NCBI GenBank assembly: GCA_933228895.1
Contig: OW121857.1
Location: forward strand, 75,883,672-75,947,671
Origin: Platycnemis pennipes
Lineage: Eukaryota; Arthropoda; Insecta; Odonata; Platycnemididae
Direction of reading: 5' to 3'
DNA length: 64,000 nt
The translations under genes and the position numbers were made by a program. A model generated the notes under the pieces. It was not told where the DNA came from and did no database searches. It worked only from the letters and a program-made list of their open reading frames with translations. Shown one piece after another: positions 10,030-20,544 of the stretch (position 1 is its first letter; the number at the start of each line of letters is the position of its first letter).

Positions 10030-10150
10030 AAACGAATTTCTTACAATCCTCAAATTGGTTTGACGCAGCTCTCCACTGAGTTCTTCTATTGGCTAATCTC
10101 TTCATATTTACGTATTTCTTCTCTTTCACATCCTTCATCAGATCATGAGT
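10030..10150 (-). mobile_element. LINE 3' tail fragment, reverse strand
   Basis: The reverse complement matches the C-terminal end of the LINE at 34655-35345: sequence corresponding to MKRLA...WRAAS and the stop, seen here as TTTGACGCAGCTCTCCACT and GCTAATCTCTTCATATTTACG. Only the last ~110 bp of the element remain. Confidence 0.6.
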
Positions 10151-10179
10151 TGCAAAAGATTTTTATTACATTATGCGAA

Positions 10180-10265
10180 GCAAAAGAAGTACATGAATAT
10201 GAAGAGCCTGGCGAAAACCTACGTCACACCAATCTTAGGACTGTGACCGATTATGATGATGGAGG
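10180..10265 (+). mobile_element. LINE 3' tail fragment, plus strand
   Basis: Contains TACATGAATATGAAGAG followed by ACGTCACACCAATCTTAGGA and GTGACCGATTATGATGATGG, the extreme 3' end of the same LINE family. It lies in opposite orientation to 10030-10150, making a head-to-head inverted pair of truncated tails. Confidence 0.5.
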
Positions 10266-10294
10266 TTGGTGATTGAAATATATAGGTACATAAT

Positions 10295-10548
10295 TCTTCA
10301 AGGGACAACTTAATCGGCCATAACTTGAGACACGATTGCCTGATGAAGATTATTGTCGAGGTAAAAGTGAACGGGAGGAATGGAAAAGGCAGGCCTCGTA
10401 TGAGTTATATAGAACAGGTCGTAAAGGACGTGAAAGAGAGGAACTACGTTAATATGAAGAGGTTGGCCGATAGCAGAATCGAGTGGAGGGCTGCGTCAAA
10501 CAAATCTTAGGATTGTTGACCAATGATGATGATGATGATGATGATGAT
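10295..10548 (+). mobile_element. LINE C-terminal end with (ATG)n tail
   Basis: The plus-strand frame reads LRHDCLMKIIVEVKVNGRN, then GKGRPRMSYIEQVVKDVKER, then MKRLADSRIEWRAASNKS and a stop. This is the same C-terminus as at 34655-35345. After TAGGATTGTTGACCA the element ends in eight or so ATG repeats (about 10522-10548), its microsatellite-type 3' tail. The 5' part is missing. No target duplication was recognised. Confidence 0.72.
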
Positions 10549-10559
10549 AATTCTTCAGC

Positions 10560-11270
10560 GCCATCGTTTCCAGTTTTGGTCAGGGAGGAGGCCTCTTCCT
10601 AGCAATGGTGCGTGGGAAGTTAACGATTCTCGCAGCTACGCCCGCTGGGTCGGCAACGGTAACAAAACACCAGCCGGCGGTCGCGGCCGCGACGCGGTTG
10701 GGGAACGCGGACGGAGGCTCCGCGACATCTGCAGCGAATGCGAAATCCGACAGTGGATCGCCCATTAAAGCGAGAGAGCACTGCTCCGCGAACAACGCCT
10801 TGCGACCGCTCAGTCACCGCGACCGACACGCCTGACGGGCTCAGTTTTGAAAAATAAAATCTCCCCGATGGGGAGTGGTCAATGAAGCTCTGGAGCGGAA
10901 TCAAAGGAAAAAAGCCGACCGATTGATCGATCACCAAGAGGATAGTGGAAGGTGGGTAGAAAGGGAAGGAGGGTGTGTCGGGGTGGGTAGTGGGAATTGG
11001 TAAGGGGGAGGGAGAAACGCACGGATTTGCGTGGGTACTTCGTCTGGACCGCTACGTCCCGCATTTACCGCGGACCCGTCGCCGTTCCTGATTCGCTAAA
11101 ACATTCGTCATCGTCAACGGCGAACCGAAATGAAATATCGAGTGGTTCGCGGCGGATTGGGGGAGACAAAAACGAAAGAAGTAAACACGTGTCGAATCAA
11201 ACAATGGCAGGTGGCCGCTAATGAAATGTTAATTGCCGCGCGGAGATGAAAGGGGAACCGCTAGTGCGAC
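10560..11270. other. CpG-rich, GC-rich block
   Basis: Distinct from its AT-rich surroundings: many CGs (for example GCGGCCGCGACGCGG near 10683) over about 700 bp. Overlapping open frames of 70-105 codons exist on both strands, as expected from low stop-codon density, and none shows a domain. It could be a promoter or 5' exon region of an unseen gene, or simply a GC-rich island. Confidence 0.4.
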
Positions 11271-11934
11271 CAGATCACGGGATGAGGGCTGATCAATGCT
11301 AGAGAGATATCAGGAATCAACTGACGAGTTAAAATACTGTTGAACCATTTTATATTCAAAACTGTGGGTAGGAGGTTTTAGAATTTTTTGATAGAGAAAG
11401 AGGAAGACAAGCTTTGAAAGAAATCTGAGAGATGAAAAAACAGTGAGGTTATTTACTCCATGTTAAACACCGGCTCAATTCATTTCTACAAGCTTTCAAA
11501 TCGTCTAAGTTTCTATCTAGTGTTAGTTTACGGTACCTTCTACCTGTGTATGAGGATAAAGCAGTCTTTGGAAGTCTTATCAACTTTATTTCGCGTGTGT
11601 GTGACATTCAATTGAAGTACTTCCACGAACCTTCAACAAACAGCCACTGAGATAAATTGCAAACCATTCCTGGCATGAGCGGAAAAATGTGAAATTAAAT
11701 TATATTTAGTATCCTCCTCAATCACAAGTGCTCTTTCTATTCTTACTGCAAAAAGTCTTGTTTTTGATCCTCTGTACTAGGTTTCACCATTAGAGTAGAT
11801 CTGTAAGAAATTTGTCATTTGTTTTTATATGAAATCAGACTGATAAGATTTAAATAAAAGGGCATCAGAGATCAGAATTACCTTCCACCAATTAGTCTAC
11901 GAATAATCGTTTACGCCTTCATAAAGGATTCCGA

Positions 11935-12060
11935 GATGGAATGCTGAATTTGTATTTCTTCAAGGGTATCTCTCGCGTCAGTCGATATTGCTAGGACGAT
12001 GGAATGCTGAATTTGTATTTCTTCAAGGGTATCTCTCGCTTAAGTCGATATTGCTAGGAT
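11935..12060. repeat. Tandem duplication, 2 x 63 bp
   Basis: GATGGAATGCTGAATTTG starts at 11935 and again at 11998; the two 63-bp units differ at only a few bases. Noncoding local duplication of recent origin. Confidence 0.85.
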
Positions 12061-12521
12061 GATGGTTTCCCGCTATTGCAGTCGACTTCTTAAGGCCAAG
12101 GAGAAATGATGAACATAAAATTATGGATTCTTAAAACGGTTTAGCAGAGTTAATAAGCAATGACGTAATATATAGAGAGAGATAGTTGAGGAACTACTCC
12201 ATTAATTTTTACAATATTAGTAAATAATAAACTTGCGACTTTCCACTCTTAATACTTATTATGGAGCCGTTTCACCACCACAATCCTAAAATGGTATTAT
12301 AATTCAATATATTTTTAAAATGAGCTCATTTCTCTCAGTTTAGCGGCATTTTCGAGGAATTTCAACTTTCAAAATTTTGGAATACTTTATATTTATTTTA
12401 CTTTATTTATTATTACTTTATATTTAACTGAACAACGTCTAAAATAAAAAAATTACGGTATATCTGTATAGTTGTGAGCGTCGATAAGTGAAGATAACCA
12501 CCTCACGCACTGGGTAACGAT

Positions 12522-13729
12522 CATAGTTGGGAAAGTTACCAAAAAAACAATGAACTGATTACAGTTAAACTGTAAAAAGTAACTAGTTAAAGTCAACAGT
12601 TACTTTTCTGAGAAGTGACAGATTTAAGTTAAAGTTAAAAAAAGTAACTTTTACGTTAAAAGTTACTTTGGCAAATTGGATGCTGTGATAATAGAGGCCT
12701 TGATATTTTTTTATTTTGACAAACAAAGCGAACACTGAAAATTGTCATTGTGGTGTCTTCCATCAGTATCCATTTTTTCAAGTATTTTAATTGCAGATTT
12801 TCGTTGTAATTCCATTTAGTGTCCAGAGTGTTGTTGGCCAGATTTCCTAGTGTCTGCTGAGGGCATTTGGCGATTTTTCTGAGGTGGGGCTCCAATTCTG
12901 GGATTTTTAAGTTTTCGTGAATGTAAGACTTTCTGGCGAACCATGGTGCGTCTCTATTTGCCGCAAAAGATTGTTCTGAGCAGTAGAAAGTGCTTTAAGG
13001 TTAATTTTTTATATCGAACCCCACATTGCGATGTAAAGTATCCCTTCAAAATTGTAAAATTTTCAGTGGAAACAGCTTATTTATATAGAATTACTACAGT
13101 AGATAATGAGGGTGTGCCTGCGCACCTTTTCTCGCGATTCACTGGGGGCTGATGTATTGACGACGCAATATCGCCGAGTAAGGCATACGAAGACTGGCGC
13201 ATTGTAACAGATACGTTAGTTTGAATGAACCCCTCCCCCTCGTTATCCTTCATAGGTACTCTGGTGCCATAGGTTTTTAGGCGACCCTTTTTACTCGCCT
13301 TCAACTATGTAGTAATGACGATATGATGTCACCGAGTAGGACATACGAGCCCTCCAGGACATTGTCTTCACGTGGTTTCGTGTTTTCTCGTCTGAGGGTG
13401 CGTCTCCAAACTTTGGCGGTCACTCCCCTCAGCCCCGCCTTTGCTTGCATGTATTCGTCTGGATCCATTCATTGAATTCTTGCACAGCTACCCTTGCATT
13501 CTTAGATACCGTTTTATGTTCCCATTTGTCTATTGGGCAACCTTTGCACCCAAATTCGGACATGTTGAGATTCACCAAAAATTAACGAAAAAAATTAACT
13601 GAAGGTAGTTTTGTTACAGTTGATGCATAATTTTAGCGATTAAAAGTTAACTCATTTAAAAATTAACGATTAAATTAAATAGTTATCCATATTTGTAACC
13701 AATAATTTTAATCGTTTATCCCAAATATG
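12522..13729. mobile_element. hAT-like DNA transposon, non-autonomous or decayed
   Basis: 1208 bp flanked by the perfect 8-bp duplication GTAACGAT (12514-12521 and 13730-13737). The termini CATAGTTGGGAAAGTTA and, inverted, CATATTTGGGATAAACG are imperfect terminal inverted repeats. Subterminal regions are full of AGTTAACTTTTA-like repeats on both sides, as in hAT elements. Inside, the reverse strand has a short open stretch beginning MSEFGCKGCPIDKWEH near 13563; no transposase domain is recognisable. The 8-bp duplication and the CA(G/T)...TTGGG type end support hAT. Confidence 0.8.
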
Positions 13730-13737
13730 GTAACGAT

Positions 13738-14884
13738 TAATGGTATGGAAATATTTCCGCGTATAAACTTTCTCCATTGCTTAGGTGGAGATGCGATTTG
13801 AAATCGTTTTTAAAAAATATCCGAAGAGACTAAACCAGGAACGATTTGAAATTGGTCGAGCGGCTGATTTCTTTCCAAATGTCACTTAAACCGCAGCCCC
13901 ACAAAGAAGGAGAAGCGAAGCAGTCCTTCCTGCGCCATAATTGGAAACATATTGAGGTCGAAGCGAAAGGCTATCTTTCACGTTCCCTTATCTACCCTCT
14001 GGAAGCAGCTTTACATGATAAACAGTCTTCCTTCCTTTTCAAGACATGGGTAGTCTGGAAAGCGACAGGGGTGTATTTATCAAAAGGAAACTGGACGCGG
14101 AAGGGAAACGTTTCCGAAGCTTTTAAAAATTCGGCAACCGAGATATTCGGACGAGGAAGCGGCACATAAACCTCACTTTCCCACAATGTGACGGGCTTTC
14201 AGGGTTTGGTCGATAAATCAATGTTGGCTGTTTGCCGCATCCCATCTGCATCGGTGAGAATGTATCGATGCACTTGAAACGGTTCGGCTAGAATTATTAG
14301 GGAAGACGGAGAAAAAGCACTCCAATTGCTCACTGTCCTTTCTCTTGAAATTCTAATTCGAGGTAGGTTATACCGAATCGATTTAATCTATACCAAACAA
14401 TTTGACATTATATACCATTGTCAATTCAAAACCATAAAGAATTTACAGTTTTTATCAAGAAAATCGACTAGCTCCATGCACAGCAATTTAAATTTAAATT
14501 TATTTTCTATTCAAGCAAACTAATTACCTCAAATGCTTCACAATTTGAAGTGATCATGAAGACCAATGAAATGTATATCTTCTCGTATTTTAAAATGACG
14601 TATGACCAAATACGTCAATGAGTATTTTGATAATGATGACGTGAGTCTCCTCCAAAACTATACTCTATAAATAATCAAATTTTCTAAAGTGAAATGGTCG
14701 GGCTGGGCAAGTTAAAAGATGTGAAATACATGTTTTGATTGAAACGATAGTCATATTAGCTAAATTTTCAATGTTACTCCAGTGACTGACATTTCTGTAG
14801 TCAGCCTCTCACAATCATAACTAATAAAAAATGACAGATTAATACACAATAGTAAATAATATACACTACCGAATGTTTCCATAG
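13738..14884. other. No recognised feature
   Basis: Contains a 97-codon ATG-initiated open frame (13879-14169) of ordinary composition with no domain I recognise. The rest is AT-rich. Confidence 0.35.
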
Positions 14885-15610
14885 CATAGCATACATACAT
14901 ACATACATAGTATTACAATCCTAGGATTAGTATACTGCAGCCCTCCATTTCTCCCTATCCCATGCCAGTTCTTTTCCTTGATTTCCCTATGGTTCTTCTT
15001 CCCCGTATTCTTCTTGACTTGCCCCAAGTACTTGTCTCTTGGTCTTCCTCTGGGGAATTTCCCTTCAATTTTTCCTTCCATTATGCTTCCCACGTGATTT
15101 TTGTGTCTCATGATATGGCCCACCGTGTTCTTCTTTGGCGTATGGTGCTCCACAGTGTTCTTTCTGCTCCAATTATTCTGTATATCTCCTCGTTTCTCAC
15201 CCTATCCGTCCAATTGATCTTCAGCATCTTTCTCCAATATGAGAAGTCGTTGCAGGCGTAACCTTGTGGAAGTATTTAATATGCATAATGAAACGCAATG
15301 GTAATACTCCACACTAATTTAATGATAGTCGAACCGGGTCGAAATTAATGTGGAGTATTATCATTTCGTTTTATTATGCATCCTTCTCCTGCACCAGGTC
15401 TCGAAGGCTTCTATTCTTTTCTGGTCATTTTCTCCAATGCTCCATGCTTCTGATCCGTAGAGTGCCACTGCCCACACGAATGTTTTCACATGCTGTTTCC
15501 TTGTCTCCAGTCTTAGGCTCTTCGAGCAGAGTAGTGGCCTTTTGGCCATGAATACTGTCTATTCTAAGCTTAGTCTTGGGCTATTCGACGCTTGATGCCT
15601 GTTCGACGCT
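14885..15610 (-). mobile_element. LINE C-terminal part, interrupted by a hairpin insertion
   Basis: Reverse-strand blocks in order: AKRPLLCSKSLRLETRKQHV, VKTFVWAVALYGSEAWSIGE, KRIEAFETWCRRRM, then after an interruption (15236-15377) YWRKMLKINWTDRVRNEEIY, GAERTLWSTIRQRRTRW, GHIMRHKNHVGSIMEGKIEG and PRGRPRDKYLGQVKK. The 3' end is a (TATG)n tail at about 14888-14910. The family motif Y-G-S-E-x-W and the R-R-M...I-x-W block are both clear. Frameshifts are present. It is a different subfamily from the (ATG)n-tailed copies. Confidence 0.75.
15236..15377 (+). mobile_element. 142-bp hairpin element inserted in LINE
   Basis: The LINE reading is interrupted exactly between two copies of GCATCYTTCTCC (15224-15235 and 15378-15389, one mismatch), which look like a 12-bp target duplication. 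The insert forms a hairpin: ATATGCATAAT... pairs with ATTATGCAT, and AATACTCCACA pairs with TGTGGAGTATT. The cap reads TTAATGA, one T, about 14 bases, GAAA, a decayed version of the hammerhead-like core at 31158-31211. This is the clearest sign that the hairpin class moves. Confidence 0.6.
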
Positions 15611-15699
15611 TCGCATACATGCCATTGGTATATTTGCTCTCTGTTTATTTATTCATCATTGGCCCGAAAACAACACATGGTCTTTCTATCTGGTACTTC

Positions 15700-15815
15700 A
15701 ACTAATCTCAAACACAAATATCCATACCCCGGGGAGTGAAAAACCTCCCCGGGAGGGATTCAAACCCGTGACCCTGGGATTGACAGGCGGGGATGCTCCC
15801 TACCACCACCGCGGC
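15700..15815 (-). repeat. tRNA-derived SINE, head part
   Basis: On the reverse strand: GGTGGTGGTAGGGAGCATCC as A-box region, then GGTCACGGGTTTGAATCCC with a clear B box. A GC hairpin from CTCCCGGGGAG follows, then an AT-rich body. Its tRNA-like 5' edge abuts the hAT-type element at 15816. Confidence 0.5.
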
Positions 15816-16127
15816 CAGCGGCGTCGGAAGTGGAGGGCAGGGGGGGCATTCGGCGCCCCCTGCCCTCCACCTCCCAGAATTTGCCCCGAGCCCTTGAGGA
15901 ATGAGTCTTCGTTAATAATAATTAAATTTCACTTGTATCCAGCTTGCCTATTCCCTTCTGAAGCATATTCTACCACCTTAATATTCACTTTAAGCGGAAT
16001 TCTAGTCTCTACCCCCTCCTATCCGAAAAAAAATGCTGGCCGTTTTCATAGAAGCCGGGCCATTTTCTTAGAGCCGGGCCCTATTCATGGTTGGCCCCTT
16101 CCAGCGAAATTAGTTCCGACGCCCCTG
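15816..16127. mobile_element. 312-bp hAT-type MITE, decayed
   Basis: Starts CAGCGGCGTCGGAA and ends TTCCGACGCCCCTG, terminal inverted repeats of the CAGGGGCG hAT type. Flanking 8-mers ACCGCGGC (15808-15815) and ACCGGGTC (16128-16135) match at 6 of 8 positions, consistent with an old target duplication. Near the left end a perfect 15-bp stem (15830-15844 with 15856-15870) is formed by GTGGAGGGCAGGGGG. No transposase is encoded. Confidence 0.62.
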
Positions 16128-16608
16128 ACCGGGTCCTGTCTATTTGCGAATGATATACCTTGCTAAACATCGAAGAGAAAGACCATGAATTCATAATTTT
16201 TACCGTATTTTTATTGGCCCATCGGATAAACTATATTTTATATTGCATCGTATTCTAATTTAGCTCTGCTGAATATTTACAAGGAAAACTGGTCTTCTGG
16301 AACTAAAGTAGGCTCGAAATATACTGCCTCACAACTGCGAAATCAAACTTTCTAAACTGCGTACCTACTCATAATGGTAACATCTAGAGGGTCCTAACGT
16401 ACTTCTTAAATCCCCATTACAGTAATAAAAAAATGGCACTTGTTTGGCGGAAGGATATTTCAAAGAAGCCATCGTATACGAAGATAGACTTATAATCTAC
16501 CGCAAAACTCAATAAGTAATGCACTAAAATAAGAGATCAGTGTGGAGATGAATGATACCTGAGGGTCTTCAGATGTATGGAAGAAAAAATAACCTATCTT
16601 ATTTTCAC

Positions 16609-17186
16609 TAGGAATGGGTCGGTTCGGTTCTTCGGTTCTCGGTTCCACCGGTTCTTGAGCTTAGAATCGGAACCGAGGCCAAAAATAATCGGTACCGAAA
16701 TAATTGGCGCGAAAACCAGTTTGAAACCTGCTCACACTGTGAAAGTAGAGGCTTCACATTAAAACCTGGTGAAATAGTATACTTAGATGCTTCAAAGTTG
16801 CCGCGAATTATTCTAATACAGACGTTAAAATGACAATATGATTTATTTTATTATATCCAATTCTAGTAAGTGATGAAATACCGCCGTAATAAGGATATTC
16901 TGATTGATAGGTATATGTTACGTCCGCCTACTTTGGAGGTGCGAGTCCTCATATCATTTTCGTAAATTATATCATAATATAGTATATATAACACAAAAAT
17001 ATAATGAAGCAGGTATTATTTTTCAAGCATATCTCTGAAAATGATTATTGATTATCTTATCTTACCACTAAGCAATGCAATGTAAGTGGTAAATTAAGAA
17101 CCGGAACCAAGAATCGGAACCGAGAACCGAAGATAAGAACCGAACAGGAACCGGAACCGAAAAAAAGTGGAACCGACCCATCCCTA
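16609..17186. mobile_element. 578-bp hAT-type MITE
   Basis: Perfect 8-bp duplication ATTTTCAC at 16601-16608 and 17187-17194. Termini are TAGGAATGGGTCGGTTC and, inverted, TAGGGATGGGTCGGTTC, differing at one base. Both ends carry dense CGGTTC/GAACCG subterminal repeats (about 16618-16700 and 17098-17175), the kind of sites hAT transposases bind. The interior is AT-rich and noncoding. Near-identical ends suggest a relatively recent insertion. Confidence 0.88.
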
Positions 17187-17330
17187 ATTTTCACTGATAA
17201 TAATTCATTTTTTTACGAACTGGGTTTCAATATCATCATATTATCCTAACCATCAGCCTGGAACTATTGTAAATGTAATAGTGTTTCATTTCAGAAATAT
17301 TTTCTGGCGTGACTGCGTGGAACTTCATGA

Positions 17331-17483
17331 TTAAATTACCAAAAACACACTATGTAAATTCACATACAATAAAAATGTATTTACGACCTGGTTTCGTTGC
17401 AGCGCAACATTATCAAACCAGACCATAAATAAATTTTTATTGTATGTGTACTTACATAGCGTGTTTTCGGTTATTTAATTTAA
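17331..17483 (-). repeat. Foldback hairpin with single hammerhead-like core
   Basis: Long arms (about 60 bp each side) with wobble pairs; inner arms GGTCTGG and CCAGGTC on the reverse strand. The cap, at 17391-17417, reads on the reverse strand TTGATAA, one T, the perfect helix GTTGC/GCAAC around GCT, then GAAA. It contains a single asymmetric core, so the cap is not merely part of a palindrome. CUGANGA has changed at two positions. Confidence 0.65.
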
Positions 17484-17814
17484 GAGTGTTTAATTTGTTA
17501 TAATTGTATCTTCTTGATTAGAAATTGAGCCGCAGATCAAGGTCTTGGGATCGTTTAAACTTATAAAAGAATATAAAAGGAATACACTTATGCCGATATT
17601 GTGTACCTCTGAACCCTTTTTAATGTTTTTTAACTAAAAGTACGCCCCCTAATTACTAAACTACGTATTCAAAATGGGGCAAATTTCCTATTTGGATGCT
17701 CATCACGCCTACGGAATAGATAAAACGACACATAAGAATATTATTATAATTATAAGTATTCTACCGGTGAAGGTAGGTTTAAATGGACATTTAATTCTTC
17801 CCAACCCCTAAATT

Positions 17815-18132
17815 TCACACGATGTCCCTCTTCAGCCCCTCATACCTCCTGCCACCTATCATTCCATCCAAGCTACCCGTTCTTCTTCTCCCTCTTCCCC
17901 GCTTACCCAACGCTCTTCCCTCAATCACCTCCTTCAAAACACCATCCCCTTTTATTACCTTTTCCATCCACACCTTCTGCCTTCTCCTAATTTCATCTAT
18001 CAAATTTCTTTCCTCTCCTACCAATTCCAGCACTTCGTCATTCGTTTTCCTTTCGACCCACTTTATTTTCTCCATCCTTCTCCACACCCACATTTCAGAA
18101 GCCCTAAGTCCATTTTCATCTTCTTTTCGCAA
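17815..18132 (-). mobile_element. LINE C-terminal fragment
   Basis: Reverse-strand frame: LRKEDENGLRASEMWVWRRM, then KIKWVERKTNDEVLELVGEE, then VWMEKVIKGDGVLKEVIEG and GKRGRGRRRTGSL. This is the post-RT tail of an arthropod LINE subfamily related to the fragment at 39455-39865. The family match stops abruptly near 18128, where the 126-bp tandem array begins to overlap it. Open over about 119 codons, but not a host gene. Confidence 0.7.
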
Positions 18133-18468
18133 GAATATATGTCGCAAAAATAAATTGTGATGAACTTTTAACACAACTCAAAAATTCTGCAATAATGCAG
18201 AGGGGAAAAAAATTGACATTTCAAAAGCCCCAAGTCAATTTTCATCTTCTTTTCGCAAGAATATATGACACAAAAATAAATTGTGATGAACTTTTAACAC
18301 AACTCAAAAATTCTGCAATAATGCAGAGGGGAAAAAAATTGACATTTCAAAAGCACTAAGTCTATGTTCATCTTCTTTTCACAAGAATATATGTCACAAA
18401 AATAAATTGTGATGAACATTTAACACAACTCAAAAATTCTGCAATAATGCAGAGGGGAAAAAATTGAC
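18091..18468. repeat. Tandem array, 3 x 126 bp
   Basis: CATTTC... recurs at 18091, 18217 and 18343. The units share TTCATCTTCTTTTCGCAAGA and ATTCTGCAATAATGCAGAGG and differ by a few percent. The first unit begins inside the LINE fragment, so the array arose by duplicating the LINE/flank junction. Confidence 0.9.
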
Positions 18469-18469
18469 A

Positions 18470-19840
18470 AGCAGCTCAAATGATATTTGTTAATTTGACA
18501 AAACTGAGAGTTCGCAGACGGGTAAATAAGTAAAACGCATGAAAAGACGACAATGCCAACAGAAAGATGGAATGAGAGAACACACATACTGAAGAGAGGG
18601 GAAGGAGGGGAATACGGCGCTCGAAACGCTAAATATCCTCCAGATTTTCCGATCCGGCTGACATAACGAAGTCACTGCCAGTCGGAATGCGGCGAACAGA
18701 AGAAGATCGTAATTAGCTTTCCACTGAAGTTGTGGATGACGAAAGCGAGGCTCGGGAAATTTGAGTCACGAACAAAGGTAGGCTTTTGTGTCGCGGTTTC
18801 CAGACTTCACAAGTGGCAGCGGTATTGTTCTCTTTTGAAGCGGAGTAAATATAAAACGTCAGCGATGTAAACCATGGAATTCCCTTGACGTCGTAAATAA
18901 GCTTTCATTAAGGAAACGGATGGACGAACTTAGTGACGACGGCTTCTTAGCATACCAAGTCGAGAGGTTTGAGGGCAGAAAAATTAAACTATAAACATTT
19001 TTAAACAAACATATTAAAACAGATAAGTATTCTATAAGGAGAAAGATGATTCGAAAAAAGATACAGTGAATAAAAGCTGAATTGTCAAACACGCACAAGC
19101 GATATAAAATATAATTTTTTGGCAGGATATTTATGGATCAAATCCAAGTTACAGTGAAAACAGACTAGTGCCTCGACGCAAAACGTCACAAAATCACGTG
19201 ATGTAAAGTAACCAGCCGAGTTGCAGGGTAGTGCCACTACTCTATTTTTGGGAACACCGCTGCTGATCTCTTTACTGCAAATGTGCTGGTAGTATCTGAA
19301 AAAAATATTATTTTGTTCTAGAATGCTATTCTTTTTAATATTCACGAATTATTTCCCAAATGCTAACTTTTGGATTTTACTGATGATATTAACTTTAGAT
19401 GATGCACCAAAATGCCCCGTTAAGAGGAATTAGCCATGAAAGGGATACCATGGACAGTCTCTAATGCAAAAGAGTAACAACATTAGACATTGTTGTATTT
19501 TTTTGATTTATGGTACAGAACTGCGTGTAAAATTAAAAAAAAATAATTCGTCACTAACACAGTAAGATCAGACAAAAATTTCGAACGCTAGCAATGGATA
19601 ATAGGAGTGATGATTCAAATTTATAAATTTCATTTGGACCCTTTGAAACAATAGGGAATGAAAAAAAAACACATGCCCGACAATTTTCAGATATTTTATC
19701 TAATTCCACGGAAGAAATACAGCCTTTAAATTCGTCAAAGAGACCTAACCACGTCCTCTTCACTACAAGTATTTCTTTGGCTTGCTCCATCGTGACGTGG
19801 GAAGTGCATGACCATCGCAGGAGGATCACGCAAAGCGGTT
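18470..19840. other. No recognised feature
   Basis: Mixed sequence, slightly GC-richer at 18500-18850. A 141-codon reverse-strand open frame from ATG at 19979 down to 19554 has no recognisable domain and may be chance. Confidence 0.35.
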
Positions 19841-19844
19841 CCAC

Positions 19845-20090
19845 GTCAACCGTTAGCAGTTTGTCTCTACTCAAATAGTTCACGAGATAAGGCCGTTCTA
19901 ACATAGTAGTAATACTGGCATAGTACGTCCCGGCGGCCTCGTGCAGTCCTTGATTTGTCAAATGGCTATCATTACCCATCGAATACCGTTAGCAGTTTGT
20001 CTCTACCTGGAATAGTTCCTGAGATACTACGGTTTTACCAGAGTACAGCCTCCCCTGGCGGCCCGCCGGCATAGACACGGCCATCGTAAG
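19845..20090. repeat. Diverged direct duplication, period about 136 bp
   Basis: CCGTTAGCAGTTTGTCTCTAC occurs near 19849 and again near 19985 (one shared 20-mer), followed in both by sequence like AATAGTTC(A/C)(C/T)GAGATA and later CCCGGCGGCC / CCTGGCGGCC. Similarity then fades. Confidence 0.6.
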
Positions 20091-20544
20091 TATATATTAC
20101 AATATGTTATAAAAGCCCCCCTGCTGCACCCCAGTGTTATAAGCGTTTTCCTCCCCGTTTTTTTTAGGCTAACTCCTAAGGGATACAATAGTATAAGAGA
20201 GCAATTTTGACACATCAGTGGAATACATCAGCCGTTTCCTAATATTTAGTTCCCAGGACATATAATATCTTTTGAAAAATCAAGTGTTATAGCAAGGAAT
20301 GACGATTAACTACTGCAATCAAAACGCGAGGCTAAAAAAACTCGAAAAATGTCCATAAAATAATAATGACTGAAGACGATTATTATCTCAGTACGACTTG
20401 AATAAGACTCCTTGCGGCAAGAAAACTAACTACAGCAAACGAGCAGCCGTTTTTTTACATTGACTTTCTCAGCATTGTAACAAGGCTTCGAACGTCTTTA
20501 GGCCCACATTTCTATATATTGTCGGATGCCCGTATCTCACCATG

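Noticed and set aside
13879..14169. 97-codon plus-strand open frame
   Set aside because: No domain, no splice context, length expected by chance.
19554..19979. 141-codon reverse-strand open frame starting with ATG
   Set aside because: No domain recognised; a few frames of this length are expected by chance in 64 kb of AT-rich DNA. Kept only as a finding for checking.
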